Origin: Rhodococcus koreensis
GTDB lineage: Bacteria; Actinomycetota; Actinomycetes; Mycobacteriales; Mycobacteriaceae
Assembly (NCBI RefSeq): GCF_900105905.1
Contig: NZ_FNSV01000005.1
Coordinates: 5,642,001 to 5,706,000, forward strand
Length of the DNA: 64,000 nucleotides
Direction: 5' to 3'
The stretch's first letter is position 1; each line of letters starts with the position of its first letter. This document shows positions 9,841 through 19,220 of the stretch, piece after piece. Made by a program: the position numbers and the translations under genes. The notes under the pieces are model-generated. The model was given only the letters and a program-made list of their open reading frames with translations, had not been told where the DNA came from and did not search any database.

Positions 9841-11022
9841 GTGTCCGTCATGGATTCACGGTGCGCGTGGGATGACGACCCGGTAGTGGCGGCATGGTCG
9901 GGGTTGCCGCGGTTGGAATCACGCCTGACCGCGGATGCGTGCGTCGTCGGACTCGGCGGTTCCGGTCTCGCCGCTGTCGAGGAACTGACGGCCCGCGGGC
10001 TCACCGTCGTCGGCCTCGATTCGGGTCGCGTTGCCTCGGGCGCGGCGGGACGGAACGGCGGATTCCTGCTGGGTGGTCCGGCGGCGTTCCTGCATTCGTC
10101 GGTCGCCGCGTGGGGTGCGGTGTCGGTGGATCTGTACCGGGCGACGCTCGCCGAACTCGGCCACCTCGCCGACATGCTGGGTACGGACGTGATCACGCGA
10201 ACCGGGTCGATTCGGCTGGCCGGACTTCCCGGCGATCCCGTCGGCGACGCCGAAGCCGCCGAGCGGGCAGCAGAACTGGAGGATTGTCACGCGCTCGCAC
10301 AGGCACTGCGGGACAATGCGATAGCCGTCGAACCCTACGACGGGGAGCTGGGGCAGGGGATATTCCTGCCCGACGACGCGGCGACGAATCCGTCGCGCCG
10401 AGCATTGGGTCTCGCGTCGATACTGCGCAATTCGGCCAGTCTGTACGAGAATTCGCCGGTCACCTCGCTCGAGCCCGGAGTCGTGCACACCGGGCACGGC
10501 ACGGTGAGCGCACCGGTGATTCTGGTCGCCGTGGACGGGAGACTCGAGCAGGTACTTCCGGAGCTGGCCGGCCGAGTCCGCACCGCGCGACTGCAGATGC
10601 TCGGCACCGCACCCGGACTGCCGCCGCGGCTGCCGTGCCCGGTGTACGGGCGGTGGGGCTACGACTACGCGCAGCAATCCGCCGACGGCCGATTGCTGGT
10701 CGGCGGTGGCCGCGACCTGTTCGCCGACGCGGAGTGGACGTCCGACACTGAGCCGACCCGACCGGTGCAGTCCCACATCGAGAGGGTGGCCGAACGGATG
10801 GCCGGGCGGCCGGTGTCGGTGACGCGGAGATGGGCGGCGTCCGTCGGCTTCACTCCCGACGGTCGCCCCCTGTGCTGCGAGGTGCGGCCCGGCGTCTTCG
10901 CGGTCGGAGGGTACAACGGAACCGGCAACCTGGTGGGGCCCGTGGCCGCCCGGGCCGCGGTCGCGCTGGCGCTGGACGGAATCGCGCCGCCGAGCTATCT
11001 GGTTGCGTCGGCGGCCGACTGA
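9841..11022 (+). CDS. FAD-dependent oxidoreductase (DAO family)
   Basis: The protein has 393 residues. It opens with a dinucleotide-binding strand, ACVVGLGGSGLAAVEELTARG, and a GRNGGFLLGG segment of the kind seen in the glycine/D-amino-acid oxidase and PuuB families. FAVGGYNGTGNLVGPVAARA near the C-terminus closes the FAD site. It would oxidise a C-N bond of an amine or amino acid. It follows the ThDP enzyme gene after 8 bases and is likely in the same operon, suggesting that its product is a substrate for that enzyme or the reverse. GTG at 9841 or ATG at 9850 could both serve as start. Substrate unknown. Confidence 0.75.
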   Translation: MSVMDSRCAWDDDPVVAAWSGLPRLESRLTADACVVGLGGSGLAAVEELTARGLTVVGLDSGRVASGAAGRNGGFLLGGPAAFLHSSVAAWGAVSVDLYRATLAELGHLADMLGTDVITRTGSIRLAGLPGDPVGDAEAAERAAELEDCHALAQALRDNAIAVEPYDGELGQGIFLPDDAATNPSRRALGLASILRNSASLYENSPVTSLEPGVVHTGHGTVSAPVILVAVDGRLEQVLPELAGRVRTARLQMLGTAPGLPPRLPCPVYGRWGYDYAQQSADGRLLVGGGRDLFADAEWTSDTEPTRPVQSHIERVAERMAGRPVSVTRRWAASVGFTPDGRPLCCEVRPGVFAVGGYNGTGNLVGPVAARAAVALALDGIAPPSYLVASAAD

Positions 11023-11063
11023 ACCCGATTCCGCGCCTCACCGCCGACCCGTGATGCGCTCCG

Positions 11064-14000
11064 TCAGCCGAACGAGCCGAGTACTCTGTCGACGAAACTC
11101 GGTGTGATCTCCGGATGCTCTTCCACACCAACCGTACTCAGTCGTTCACGGAGGGATCGGAGCGCGGTGACCGTCTCCGGTCCGCCGTCGGGGAGGAAGC
11201 GGATCAGGCCGTGCCGGGCACAGTGCGCAACGACGGGCAGTAGCGCCTCGTGGGCGTCATCCGCCCGCCCGGCCGCCCACAGGCACGTGGCGAGCAGCCG
11301 GCCGGCATGGAGTCGCGCCATGGCGCGTTCGGTTCCTTCGAGGGCACGCAACCAGTCGCCGGCCCACTCGCAGGAGATACGGATCTGCTCGGCGTCGCCA
11401 CTGCGGACGAGTAGCAGGATTGCGGACTCGTCCTCCAGTTCGGCGGTGACGCGTTCGATGCCGTCCACCGGTTCCCGGCGCGTTCCGCGGGTGACCGGGA
11501 CGAAACGGGGCCGAGGCGGCAATCCCAGCCGCACCCGTTCACCGTCCACCGCTGCGCGCAGTCGGGGGAGGGACAGGATGTGCGCGGTGCGGATGCCTTC
11601 GTCGAGTAGGGATCCCGCGCTCGCGTGGTCGCCGCGTACCGATCTGATCCGTGCGCCCAGGCAGTAATGGCGAATCATGAAGTCGGACGCACCACCCAGT
11701 GACGCGGCGTCGGAGGTCTCGCCGAGTAGCTCGGCCGCCTCCTCGATCCTGTCCTGCAGATAGAGTTCCTCGGCGAGCAGCGCACGGGTGAGTCGCGCGT
11801 GCTGGGATTGGGTGTTGCCGGCCTCCCGTACGAGATCGAACGCCCGGTGATACAGATCGCTCGCCCCGGCGATATCGAGCTGCTCCGCCCTCGCCATGCC
11901 GGCGAAACAGTACCCGTACGCCACGGAGTAGGGCCCGGTGGCCTTCCGGTGGTACGGGGCAGCCCACGTCTGCCTGTCGTACGCTTCGTCGAAATGGAAT
12001 TCGTACGTGTCGACGATGGTGGCGATCAGTGCCGCCATCGACACCACGAACGGATGATGGTCGTGGGCGTGGGTCAGGCATTCGGCGACAAGGTCTTTGA
12101 CTCCCGCCGCGTGATCGGCCGTGATCCTGATATCGGCCTGCAGGACGTTGGCTTCCACGTGGAGCTGGGCACGCTCGTCGTCGGGAAGGTCGAGAGTGTC
12201 GAGGAGCTCCAGCGTGCGGCGCCGTGCCTTCGCTGCGACATCGAGCCGCTGCAGCTCGGTGTTCGCCCACCCGATCGTCAGCTGCAATCGCGGACTGGAC
12301 AGCACCCAATCGGCGGGCAGCTTGTCGATCAGGCCGAGCAGCGTCGACATCTGCGACCGGTCGAGGAGGTACAGGCTGTCGTCCTCGAGGAGCTGGACCG
12401 CGGCGGTTCGGTCACCGACCGCGAGTGTGTGGTGGAGGGCCTCTCCGAGGAGGTGCCGTTCCCGGAACCAGGTGGCTGCTCTGCGGTGCAGCGCCGCGAT
12501 CCGGTCGGGGTGATCGCGCTCGAGACGCTGGCGCAGGATCTGAGCGAAGAGGTGGTGATAGCGGTACCACCTGCGGTCCTCCGCTGCCCGGCCGAGGAAC
12601 AGGTCGCGGGCGACGACCTGCTCGAGCCGCGCTGCGCCGTCGGGGACGTCGGCGAGGGCCGACGCCAATTCGCCGCACACCCGTTCCGGAACTGCGGTTG
12701 CGAGAACGAAATCGAGGAGGTCGGGTTCGAGTGCGTCGAGGACGTTCTCCGCGAGATACTCACCCAGGGTGTCGGTTCCGGCGCGGAACCGTTCGAGCAG
12801 AGTGTCCGGGCCGCCGGATTCCCGCAGGGACAGCGACGCCAATTGGAGCGCCGCGATCCATCCGTCGGTCGAGGCGCGGAGCTCCTCGACGTCGGAGTCG
12901 GTCAGGGGTGTCTGCATTCGTTCGGCGAAGAAGTCCCTGGATTCGGCGAAGTCGAATCCCAGTGCTGTGGAATCGATTTCCTTCAGTTCGTCGTGCACGC
13001 GCATGCGACTCAACGGCAGTCCGGACCGGCTGCGGCTGGCCACGATGATCTGCAGGTGGTGACAGCCGTTGTCGAGGAGGAATTCCATCACCGCGATCGA
13101 TGTCGGCGCGGTGACCCGATGCCAGTCGTCGATCACGACGACGAGTGGATCCCCGCTCTCGTGCAGTCGATTGATCAGCGAGGTGAGCACGAATCGCTCG
13201 ACCGACTGCCCCTGCTCCTCGAGTGCCTGCCCGAGATCGCCGACCACTTCCGCCCGCACCCGCCGGATCGCTTCGATCAGGTGCGAGAGAAACCACACCG
13301 CATTGTCGTCGTCCGAGTCGACGGTCAGCCACGCGACAGCGACTCCGCCGGCGACGAGTTCGTCCCGCCACTGCGCGACCAGGCTGCTCTTGCCGAACCC
13401 GGCGGGACCGTGGACCAGGGTCAGCCGGCAGCCGCGGCCCGCGCGGAGTTCGTCGAGCAGGCGGTGGCGCCGCACCAGTTTCCGGGTGGTCGTCGGTGGG
13501 CGGAACTTGGTCAGCGGGACCGGTGGCGTCCGTGGCGTCTGCACCGGGTAGGGACGCGGTGTCGGCTTCGGTGCGCGCGACGGTGCGGCCTCGGTGGCCT
13601 CGGCGTTCTGGCCGGGTGGCTGTCGCGGGGTTCTCTGGGCGGGCACATGCATGTGGTCGACTGCCATCCCGTGTTTGCGTTCGGTGACGCGTAGTTCGTC
13701 GCCGAATTCGGCGGCGCTGCCGGGACGTTTCTCCACGGACCGGGACATCGCCCGTTCCAGTGCTCCGCACACGTCGTTCGGGATGCCGGTGTCGCGCAGG
13801 TCCGGGACCGGCTGCGAGCAGATCCGGAGGAACTGGGCGACGACCTGTTCACCGCTGCGGCGTTCGAACGCGGCATGTCCGGTGAGTGCGCAGAACAGTG
13901 TTGCTCCGAGGCTGTACACGTCGGAGGCGACGGTGGGCGGGCGGCCCTCGAGCACTTCGGGCGCGGTGAATGCCGGGGAACCCGTGATCGACCCGGCGGC

Positions 14001-14528
14001 GGTCTCGAAGCCACCGGACACCCGGGCGATACCGAAATCGGTCAGTTGCGGTTCGTCGTATTCGGTCAGCAGGATGTTCGCCGGTTTGACGTCCCGGTGC
14101 AACGTGCCCGCACGGTGAGCGGTCTCGAGTGCGCCCGCGATCTTCACCCCGAGCCGAACGGTCGATTCCCACCCGATCGGACCCGTCGTGCGAATCTGTG
14201 CGTCCAGGGATCCGTGTTCGTGGTACGGCATCACCAGGAAGGGGCGGTCACTCCGGGTGATGCCCACCTGATACAGATCGACGATATTGGGGTGCCCGGA
14301 CATGCGGCCCATCGCGCGTTGCTCGCGCACGAAGCGGGCGAGATTCTCGCGATCGAGGTCGGTGGTGAGGACCTTGACGGCAACGGTGCGGTCGAGATCT
14401 TCCTGCACACAGCGATAGACGACCCCGAACCCGCCCCGTCCGATCTCCACGGCGTCGTCGAAGCCGGCGGCGGACAGTTCCACCGCGATATCCGGCTCGC
14501 GCTGCGTGGCCCACCGATCATCCGCCAT
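11064..14528 (-). CDS. pknK: PknK-like serine/threonine kinase with STAND ATPase domain
   Basis: The 1154-residue protein begins with a Ser/Thr kinase domain (about 20-280): GRGGFGVVYR nucleotide loop, VAVKVL lysine, LHRDVKPANILL catalytic loop and LTDFGIA metal motif. A Pro-rich linker (about 300-345) leads into a MalT-type ATPase with Walker A GPAGFGKSSL and a Walker B-like VVVIDDWH. Alpha-helical TPR-like repeats fill the rest. This order and length match mycobacterial PknK (about 1110 residues), a cytosolic kinase that regulates transcription factors and growth. No LuxR DNA-binding domain is present at the C-terminus, which distinguishes it from MalT/LAL regulators. The next gene upstream on this strand encodes a LuxR-type regulator, a plausible partner. 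Confidence 0.88.
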   Translation of the reverse strand: MADDRWATQREPDIAVELSAAGFDDAVEIGRGGFGVVYRCVQEDLDRTVAVKVLTTDLDRENLARFVREQRAMGRMSGHPNIVDLYQVGITRSDRPFLVMPYHEHGSLDAQIRTTGPIGWESTVRLGVKIAGALETAHRAGTLHRDVKPANILLTEYDEPQLTDFGIARVSGGFETAAGSITGSPAFTAPEVLEGRPPTVASDVYSLGATLFCALTGHAAFERRSGEQVVAQFLRICSQPVPDLRDTGIPNDVCGALERAMSRSVEKRPGSAAEFGDELRVTERKHGMAVDHMHVPAQRTPRQPPGQNAEATEAAPSRAPKPTPRPYPVQTPRTPPVPLTKFRPPTTTRKLVRRHRLLDELRAGRGCRLTLVHGPAGFGKSSLVAQWRDELVAGGVAVAWLTVDSDDDNAVWFLSHLIEAIRRVRAEVVGDLGQALEEQGQSVERFVLTSLINRLHESGDPLVVVIDDWHRVTAPTSIAVMEFLLDNGCHHLQIIVASRSRSGLPLSRMRVHDELKEIDSTALGFDFAESRDFFAERMQTPLTDSDVEELRASTDGWIAALQLASLSLRESGGPDTLLERFRAGTDTLGEYLAENVLDALEPDLLDFVLATAVPERVCGELASALADVPDGAARLEQVVARDLFLGRAAEDRRWYRYHHLFAQILRQRLERDHPDRIAALHRRAATWFRERHLLGEALHHTLAVGDRTAAVQLLEDDSLYLLDRSQMSTLLGLIDKLPADWVLSSPRLQLTIGWANTELQRLDVAAKARRRTLELLDTLDLPDDERAQLHVEANVLQADIRITADHAAGVKDLVAECLTHAHDHHPFVVSMAALIATIVDTYEFHFDEAYDRQTWAAPYHRKATGPYSVAYGYCFAGMARAEQLDIAGASDLYHRAFDLVREAGNTQSQHARLTRALLAEELYLQDRIEEAAELLGETSDAASLGGASDFMIRHYCLGARIRSVRGDHASAGSLLDEGIRTAHILSLPRLRAAVDGERVRLGLPPRPRFVPVTRGTRREPVDGIERVTAELEDESAILLLVRSGDAEQIRISCEWAGDWLRALEGTERAMARLHAGRLLATCLWAAGRADDAHEALLPVVAHCARHGLIRFLPDGGPETVTALRSLRERLSTVGVEEHPEITPSFVDRVLGSFG

Positions 14529-14644
14529 AGGCTTGCACCACCTCTGACACGCTTCACCCAGGATAGTCCGCCAACCCGCGCGGCGACCCGAGACGGACGA
14601 CCGCCGATCCGGATTTTCCGATCCCGAGGTGGGAGCGCCTCCCG

Positions 14645-15955
14645 CTACCGTCGCGCGCCGGTGACCATCGCTGCGTCGGGCGAAATGCCCGCGCGAATTC
14701 CGATCGCACCGGCTTCGCCGCGGTTGGTGACGTCGAGTTTCTGCAGGACGCTGGCGACGTGGAACTTGACCGTGCTCTCGCTGATGCCCAGTTCGGAGGC
14801 GATGGCCTTGTTGCGTTTGCCGACCGTCAGATGCGCGAGGACCTCGAGTTCCCGGGGATTGAGGGTGGACAGCAGGTGCTCGTCCGGGCGTGCGGCCGGG
14901 GGATCCAGCGGAATCACGAGCGACACCCGGCTACCCCATCCGGCGATGCTTTCGATGTCGACGCGCCCGCGCAGGGTGTGCAGCCGCCCGGCCAGTTGCC
15001 TGGTGAGGGCGCTGCCGTCGATCGCTCCGGAGCCCTGATCTCGGACCTCGAGCAGCACGTTGTCGCCGTCGCAGTCCCACGCGACCCGCAGCCGGGCCAG
15101 CACCGGTTGCGCCCCGAACGCCAGGACGATGGTGCGGACCATCGCCCTGGCCGCATGCGCGATCTCGCCCGGAAGCGGTCGCCCGTCCGCCGGGGGTTCG
15201 ACGTAGTCGATCTCGACCTCGCAATGCCGCAGCAGCGGACGTAGTTCTCCCTGTAGCCGGGCGAACGCGGTGGTGACCGCCTCCTCGGAGAGGGCGCGGT
15301 CGGCATCGCCCGCCGATCGCAGCGCGATCAACGCCGCCGACGCCGTCTCGCTGGCGGTGATGCGGGAGCGGCGATCGTCGAGGTCGTTCGATCGCAGTGT
15401 CCCCAGGATCGAGGACAGGGTGGCGTCGTGAATCTCGGTGAGTTCGGCGATGGTGCGGGCCCGTTCACTGGACGCGGCGCGGGACTCGGCGAGGTAGTCG
15501 GGGCTGGCCTGGGCGACCTGCTGACGGATCGAGGTGGCGACGATCCCGAACAGCGCCACGATCAGGTCCGGGTCGGGCGGCTCGGGTTGGACCCGCTTGG
15601 GTACGACGACCAGCAGGGTGTCGGTGGCATCGCGTACCACCCAGAGCGGGCGCCGGGCCCCTCCGAGGATCTGGACCCCGTCGAAAACCGTGCCGAGGTC
15701 GGCCGACTTCTTCAGGGCGTCGAGTTCGTCGATGGTGACGCGGTCGACGATCTCCCGGTTCCCGGCGACCTTCCGTGGTCGCCCGGTGCATTCACACGTG
15801 AAGATCACCAGCGCGTCATGCGACCACAGTGAGGTCAGATACCGGGAGAAGCGCGTCGCGATGTCCGGCAGCGGGCCCGCGATCACGGCGCGCATGTCCG
15901 CCCACGACTGCGCTTGCTTCCGATCGGTGTCCTCGACGCTTACCACGGCATCCAC
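14645..15955 (-). CDS. LuxR-family regulator with sensor-kinase-like module
   Basis: The 436-residue protein ends in a clear LuxR/NarL helix-turn-helix (about 365-430): LNPRELEVLAHLTVGKRNKA then ELGISESTVKFHVASVLQKL. The central part (about 170-340) resembles the dimerisation and ATPase region of NarL-partner histidine kinases: a helix with TIAELTEIHDATLSSILGTL, and later LEVRDQGSG and GWGSRVSLVIPL like the G-boxes of a HATPase fold. There is no classic phospho-acceptor His motif. It therefore looks like a sensor module joined directly to a DNA-binding domain. It is divergent from hxlB and may control the hxl genes, or work with the PknK gene downstream. Confidence 0.7.
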   Translation of the reverse strand: MDAVVSVEDTDRKQAQSWADMRAVIAGPLPDIATRFSRYLTSLWSHDALVIFTCECTGRPRKVAGNREIVDRVTIDELDALKKSADLGTVFDGVQILGGARRPLWVVRDATDTLLVVVPKRVQPEPPDPDLIVALFGIVATSIRQQVAQASPDYLAESRAASSERARTIAELTEIHDATLSSILGTLRSNDLDDRRSRITASETASAALIALRSAGDADRALSEEAVTTAFARLQGELRPLLRHCEVEIDYVEPPADGRPLPGEIAHAARAMVRTIVLAFGAQPVLARLRVAWDCDGDNVLLEVRDQGSGAIDGSALTRQLAGRLHTLRGRVDIESIAGWGSRVSLVIPLDPPAARPDEHLLSTLNPRELEVLAHLTVGKRNKAIASELGISESTVKFHVASVLQKLDVTNRGEAGAIGIRAGISPDAAMVTGARR

Positions 15956-15982
15956 CGTAGGGCCGATCGGTGCGGGGCGGCA

Positions 15983-15998
15983 CTGGCCATCCGGCCAG
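15983..15998. promoter_or_regulatory. Inverted repeat CTGGCC-N4-GGCCAG between luxR-type gene and hxlB
   Basis: A 6-base inverted repeat with a 4-base spacer lies 28 bases upstream of the LuxR-type gene and about 90 bases upstream of hxlB. It is a candidate operator for the divergent pair. GC-rich repeats of this size can occur by chance. Confidence 0.3.
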
Positions 15999-16086
15999 CG
16001 CGCACTCGTCGAGCGACCGGGTGCCGTCGGGGTGCGGGCTCGGCAATCTTGTCTCCACGACCGGACCCGCTATACCGAGGAGGATC

Positions 16087-16668
16087 ATGACCGTCACCAT
16101 CGAAGACACTCGAACACGGTTCGACGATGGGCGTCGCATCGTGCTGGACGAGAACGAACGGCTGCTCAATTCCGTTGCCGCCGAACAGTGGGACCGTGCC
16201 GGCGCGTTGATCACCTCCGCCCGCGCGGTGTTCGTGATCGGCAACGGACGCAGCGGCCTGGCCGTGCAGATGGCCGCGATGCGCCTGATGCACCTCGGCC
16301 TGCGCGTCCACGTGGCCGGCGAGGTCACCGCCCCCGCCGTCGGATCGGGCGACGTCCTGATCGCCGTGTCGGGATCCGGGACCACCGCCTCGGTGATCGG
16401 GGCCGCCGACACCGCCCGGAAGGTCGGCGCCTCCGTCGTCGCGGTCACCACCGCCGCCGAGTCGCCGCTCGCGCAGCGGGCCGACGAGATCCTCGTGCTC
16501 CCGGCGGCCGACAAACAGGACCACAGCGCCGCCATCACCGCGCAGTACGCGGGCAGCCTGTTCGAGCAGTCCGTCCTCCTCGCCTTCGACGCGCTGTTCC
16601 AGGCGCTGTGGTCGCACGCGGACCAGACCGCCGAACGGCTGTGGGAACGCCACGCCAACATCGGCTGA
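16087..16668 (+). CDS. hxlB: 6-phospho-3-hexuloisomerase
   Basis: The 193-residue SIS-domain protein isomerises D-arabino-3-hexulose 6-phosphate to fructose 6-phosphate, the second step of ribulose-monophosphate (RuMP) formaldehyde fixation. The sugar-phosphate-binding SIS signatures are visible: VFVIGNGRSGLAVQMAAMRL, LIAVSGSGTTASV and VVAVTTAAESPLAQRAD. The length is that of the PHI family. AGGAGG sits 4 bases before the ATG. hxlA follows after 46 bases. The gene order PHI-HPS is the reverse of some methylotroph operons. Confidence 0.92.
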   Translation: MTVTIEDTRTRFDDGRRIVLDENERLLNSVAAEQWDRAGALITSARAVFVIGNGRSGLAVQMAAMRLMHLGLRVHVAGEVTAPAVGSGDVLIAVSGSGTTASVIGAADTARKVGASVVAVTTAAESPLAQRADEILVLPAADKQDHSAAITAQYAGSLFEQSVLLAFDALFQALWSHADQTAERLWERHANIG

Positions 16669-16714
16669 ATTAGCACCACCCCTGAACCCCCCAAGAAAGA
16701 AACAGGAGAAATAC

Positions 16715-17344
16715 ATGACGAAGCTGCAGGTAGCAGTCGACCTTCTCACCACCGCGGACGCGCTGGCGCTGACCAACAAGGTGGCCCCGTACGTCGACAT
16801 CATCGAGTTGGGCACGCCGCTGATCAAGAGCGCCGGCCTCGGTGTGATCAGCGCTGTGAAGGCTGCGCACCCCGACAAGGAGGTCTTCGCGGACCTCAAG
16901 ACCGCCGACGCCGGCTTCCTCGAGGCCGACCTCGCGTTCGCGGCCGGCGCCGACCTGGTCACCGTCCTCGGTGCCGCCGGTGACGCCACCATCAAGGGTG
17001 CCGTCGAGGCCGGTCAGAAGCACGGGAAGAAGGTCGTCGCCGACCTGATCGGTGTCGAGAACCGTGTCGAGCGGGCCCGCGAGATCGCCAAGCTCGGTGT
17101 CGCGTTCGTCGAGATCCACGCCGGTCTCGACGAGCAGGCCCAGCCCGGCTACTCGATCCAGACCCTCCTCGACGACGGCAAGATCGCCGGCGTCCCGTTC
17201 TCGATCGCCGGTGGCGTCAAGGTCGACACCATCACCGCCGTCCGTGACGCCGGCGCCGACGTCGCCGTCGCCGGTGGCGCCATCTACAGCGCCGCCGACC
17301 CCGCCGCTGCAGCGAAGGCCCTCAAGGACGCACTCGTCAAGTAG
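16715..17344 (+). CDS. hxlA: 3-hexulose-6-phosphate synthase
   Basis: The 209-residue protein is a TIM-barrel aldolase of the orotidine-phosphate-decarboxylase superfamily. It joins formaldehyde to ribulose 5-phosphate. The family residues are present: AVDLLT at the N-terminus, FADLKTADAG with the Asp-Lys-Asp catalytic array, FVEIHAGLDEQ, and a phosphate-binding VAGGAIY near the end. It forms a two-gene operon with hxlB, ending in the terminator at 17357-17395. Together with zwf, gnd and pgi next door it could run a dissimilatory RuMP cycle that burns formaldehyde to CO2 and yields NAD(P)H. Codon choice is strongly biased to C-ending codons, which fits a highly expressed gene. Confidence 0.95.
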   Translation: MTKLQVAVDLLTTADALALTNKVAPYVDIIELGTPLIKSAGLGVISAVKAAHPDKEVFADLKTADAGFLEADLAFAAGADLVTVLGAAGDATIKGAVEAGQKHGKKVVADLIGVENRVERAREIAKLGVAFVEIHAGLDEQAQPGYSIQTLLDDGKIAGVPFSIAGGVKVDTITAVRDAGADVAVAGGAIYSAADPAAAAKALKDALVK

Positions 17345-17356
17345 TCTTCCGGCACC

Positions 17357-17395
17357 CGAAATACCCTGAGCAGGATCGCTGCTCAGGGTATTTCG
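17357..17395. terminator. Terminator hairpin after hxlA
   Basis: A perfect 16-base stem with a 7-base loop begins 13 bases after the hxlA stop. It is symmetric enough to act also on the convergent zwf gene. Confidence 0.8.
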
Positions 17396-17472
17396 CGTGT
17401 CCGGGAACTGCGGGGGACAGGTGAGCGGCAAAGCGTGCCGGGGCACACTTTGGCACTCACGTGGGGCTGAAA

Positions 17473-19017
17473 CTAGAGCGTGCGCCACACCCGGCCGGAG
17501 CGGCTCAGGATGTCGTCGGCGGACGCGGGGCCCGAGGTGCCTGCCGGGTAGGTGCCCGGCCGGCCGGCCGTGGCCCAGTGCTGTAGGAGGGGGTCGATGA
17601 TCCGCCAGGAGTGCTCGACTTCCGCGCGGCGGGGGAACAGTGTCCCGTCCCCGCGGAGGACGTCACCGATCAGCCGCTCGTACGCCTCCGGCGCCGGGTC
17701 GAACACCGACCGGAAGTCCATGCCCAAACTCACCGGCTGGATCTGCATGCCACCCCCCGGGCGCTTGGCGCCGATGTGCAATTCGATCCCGTCGTCGGGT
17801 TGGACGCGGAAGACGAGGACGTTCGAGACCCCGGCGGCGCGGGCCGCGGGCGACCCGTGAGCGGGTGGCGTGAACGTGACCGCGATCTCGGTGGTCCGGC
17901 GCGCCAGCCGTTTTCCGGTGCGGATGTAGAACGGCACTCCCGCCCAGCGGCGAGTGGTGATTCCGACGGTCAGGGCGGCGAAGGTCTCCGTCGACGAGTC
18001 GGCAGGGAACCCGTCCTCCTCCGTCAGTCCGGGCAGCCGAACGTCGTCGTCGATGCCGGGCCCGTACTGGCCGCGGGCCGACGTCTGATCCAGGGGTCCG
18101 AGTAGTTCGGTGGCGGAGAGGATCTTGACCTTCTCGGCGGCGATGCTGTCGGCGTCGAAGCCGACGGGTTCCTCCATGGCGATCAGCGCCAGCAACTGGA
18201 GCAGGTGGTTCTGGATGACGTCGCGGGCGGCGCCGACGCCGTCGTAATACCCGGCCCGTCCGGTCACCCCGACACTCTCGGCCATCGTGATCTGCACGTG
18301 GTCGATGTGCCGGTTGTTCCAGAGTGGTTCGAACATCCCGTTCGCGAACCGCAGCGCGAGAATGTTCTGTACCGTTTCCTTGCCCAGATAGTGGTCGATC
18401 CGGTAGATCGACGACGGTGGAAAATATTGTGCCAGTACGACCTCGAGTGCACGGGAGCTCGGCAGGTCGTGACCGAACGGCTTCTCGACCACCACCCGTC
18501 GCCACCCGCGTGCGGGACGATTCAACCCGACGACCGCGAGCCGGCCGCACACGGTGGCGAAAGCGGACGGCGGGACCGACAGGTAGAAGACGTAATTGTC
18601 CGGCTTGCCGCGGCGCTGATCGAGGACGGCCAACAGCGAAGCCAGCTGCGTGAACCCGCCCGGATCGTCGAACGACCCCTCGACCAGGTGGATGCGCTGC
18701 GTCAGGGCCTGCCAGACCGCGGGGTCGAACGGCCGCCGGGCGTGGGCGATCACCGACTCCCGCAACACCGGCTCGCTGTTCGCGGCGTCGCGGGCGAATC
18801 CGACGAGATCGAACCCCGCGGGTAGCTGACCACAATGAGCGAGATCGTAGATTGCGGGAACCAGTTTCTTGCGGGCCAGATCACCGGTGATGCCGAAGAT
18901 CACCAGCGAAGACAAGTCGGCCACCGGGCCGATGTCACCGATCACCAGTTCCCCGCCGACGCGGCCACCGACCTCGCTTGTGAGCGGGACGCTCTGCTGC
19001 ACTTCAGACACGGTCAC
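17473..19017 (-). CDS. zwf: Glucose-6-phosphate 1-dehydrogenase
   Basis: The 514-residue protein oxidises glucose 6-phosphate to 6-phosphogluconolactone with NADP or NAD. It shows the coenzyme motif IFGITGDLARKKL near the N-terminus, VVEKPFGHDL and the active-site RIDHYLGKETVQN. The GTG at 19017 gives the usual family length; the frame is open for another 40 codons upstream without family features. The gene is divergent from gnd and convergent with hxlBA. In this context it is the entry of the oxidative branch that regenerates ribulose 5-phosphate for HxlA. Confidence 0.95.
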   Translation of the reverse strand: MTVSEVQQSVPLTSEVGGRVGGELVIGDIGPVADLSSLVIFGITGDLARKKLVPAIYDLAHCGQLPAGFDLVGFARDAANSEPVLRESVIAHARRPFDPAVWQALTQRIHLVEGSFDDPGGFTQLASLLAVLDQRRGKPDNYVFYLSVPPSAFATVCGRLAVVGLNRPARGWRRVVVEKPFGHDLPSSRALEVVLAQYFPPSSIYRIDHYLGKETVQNILALRFANGMFEPLWNNRHIDHVQITMAESVGVTGRAGYYDGVGAARDVIQNHLLQLLALIAMEEPVGFDADSIAAEKVKILSATELLGPLDQTSARGQYGPGIDDDVRLPGLTEEDGFPADSSTETFAALTVGITTRRWAGVPFYIRTGKRLARRTTEIAVTFTPPAHGSPAARAAGVSNVLVFRVQPDDGIELHIGAKRPGGGMQIQPVSLGMDFRSVFDPAPEAYERLIGDVLRGDGTLFPRRAEVEHSWRIIDPLLQHWATAGRPGTYPAGTSGPASADDILSRSGRVWRTL

Positions 19018-19220
19018 TTCTGCTGCACTCCGTACATTCGCTCCTCGACAGGCGCATTCGGACAATGCGTCGGCTATCAGTGTCGGAGCGGCGAGCGGCG
19101 AAAGCACTTGGCCGGGTGACCAGTAGCGGCTCCCCATCCGGTCAGGTGAACCAGGCGTCGCGCGGCACTACACATAGAGCAGGTACTCGACGGATCGACG
19201 GCGAAAGTGAAACGGTGACG

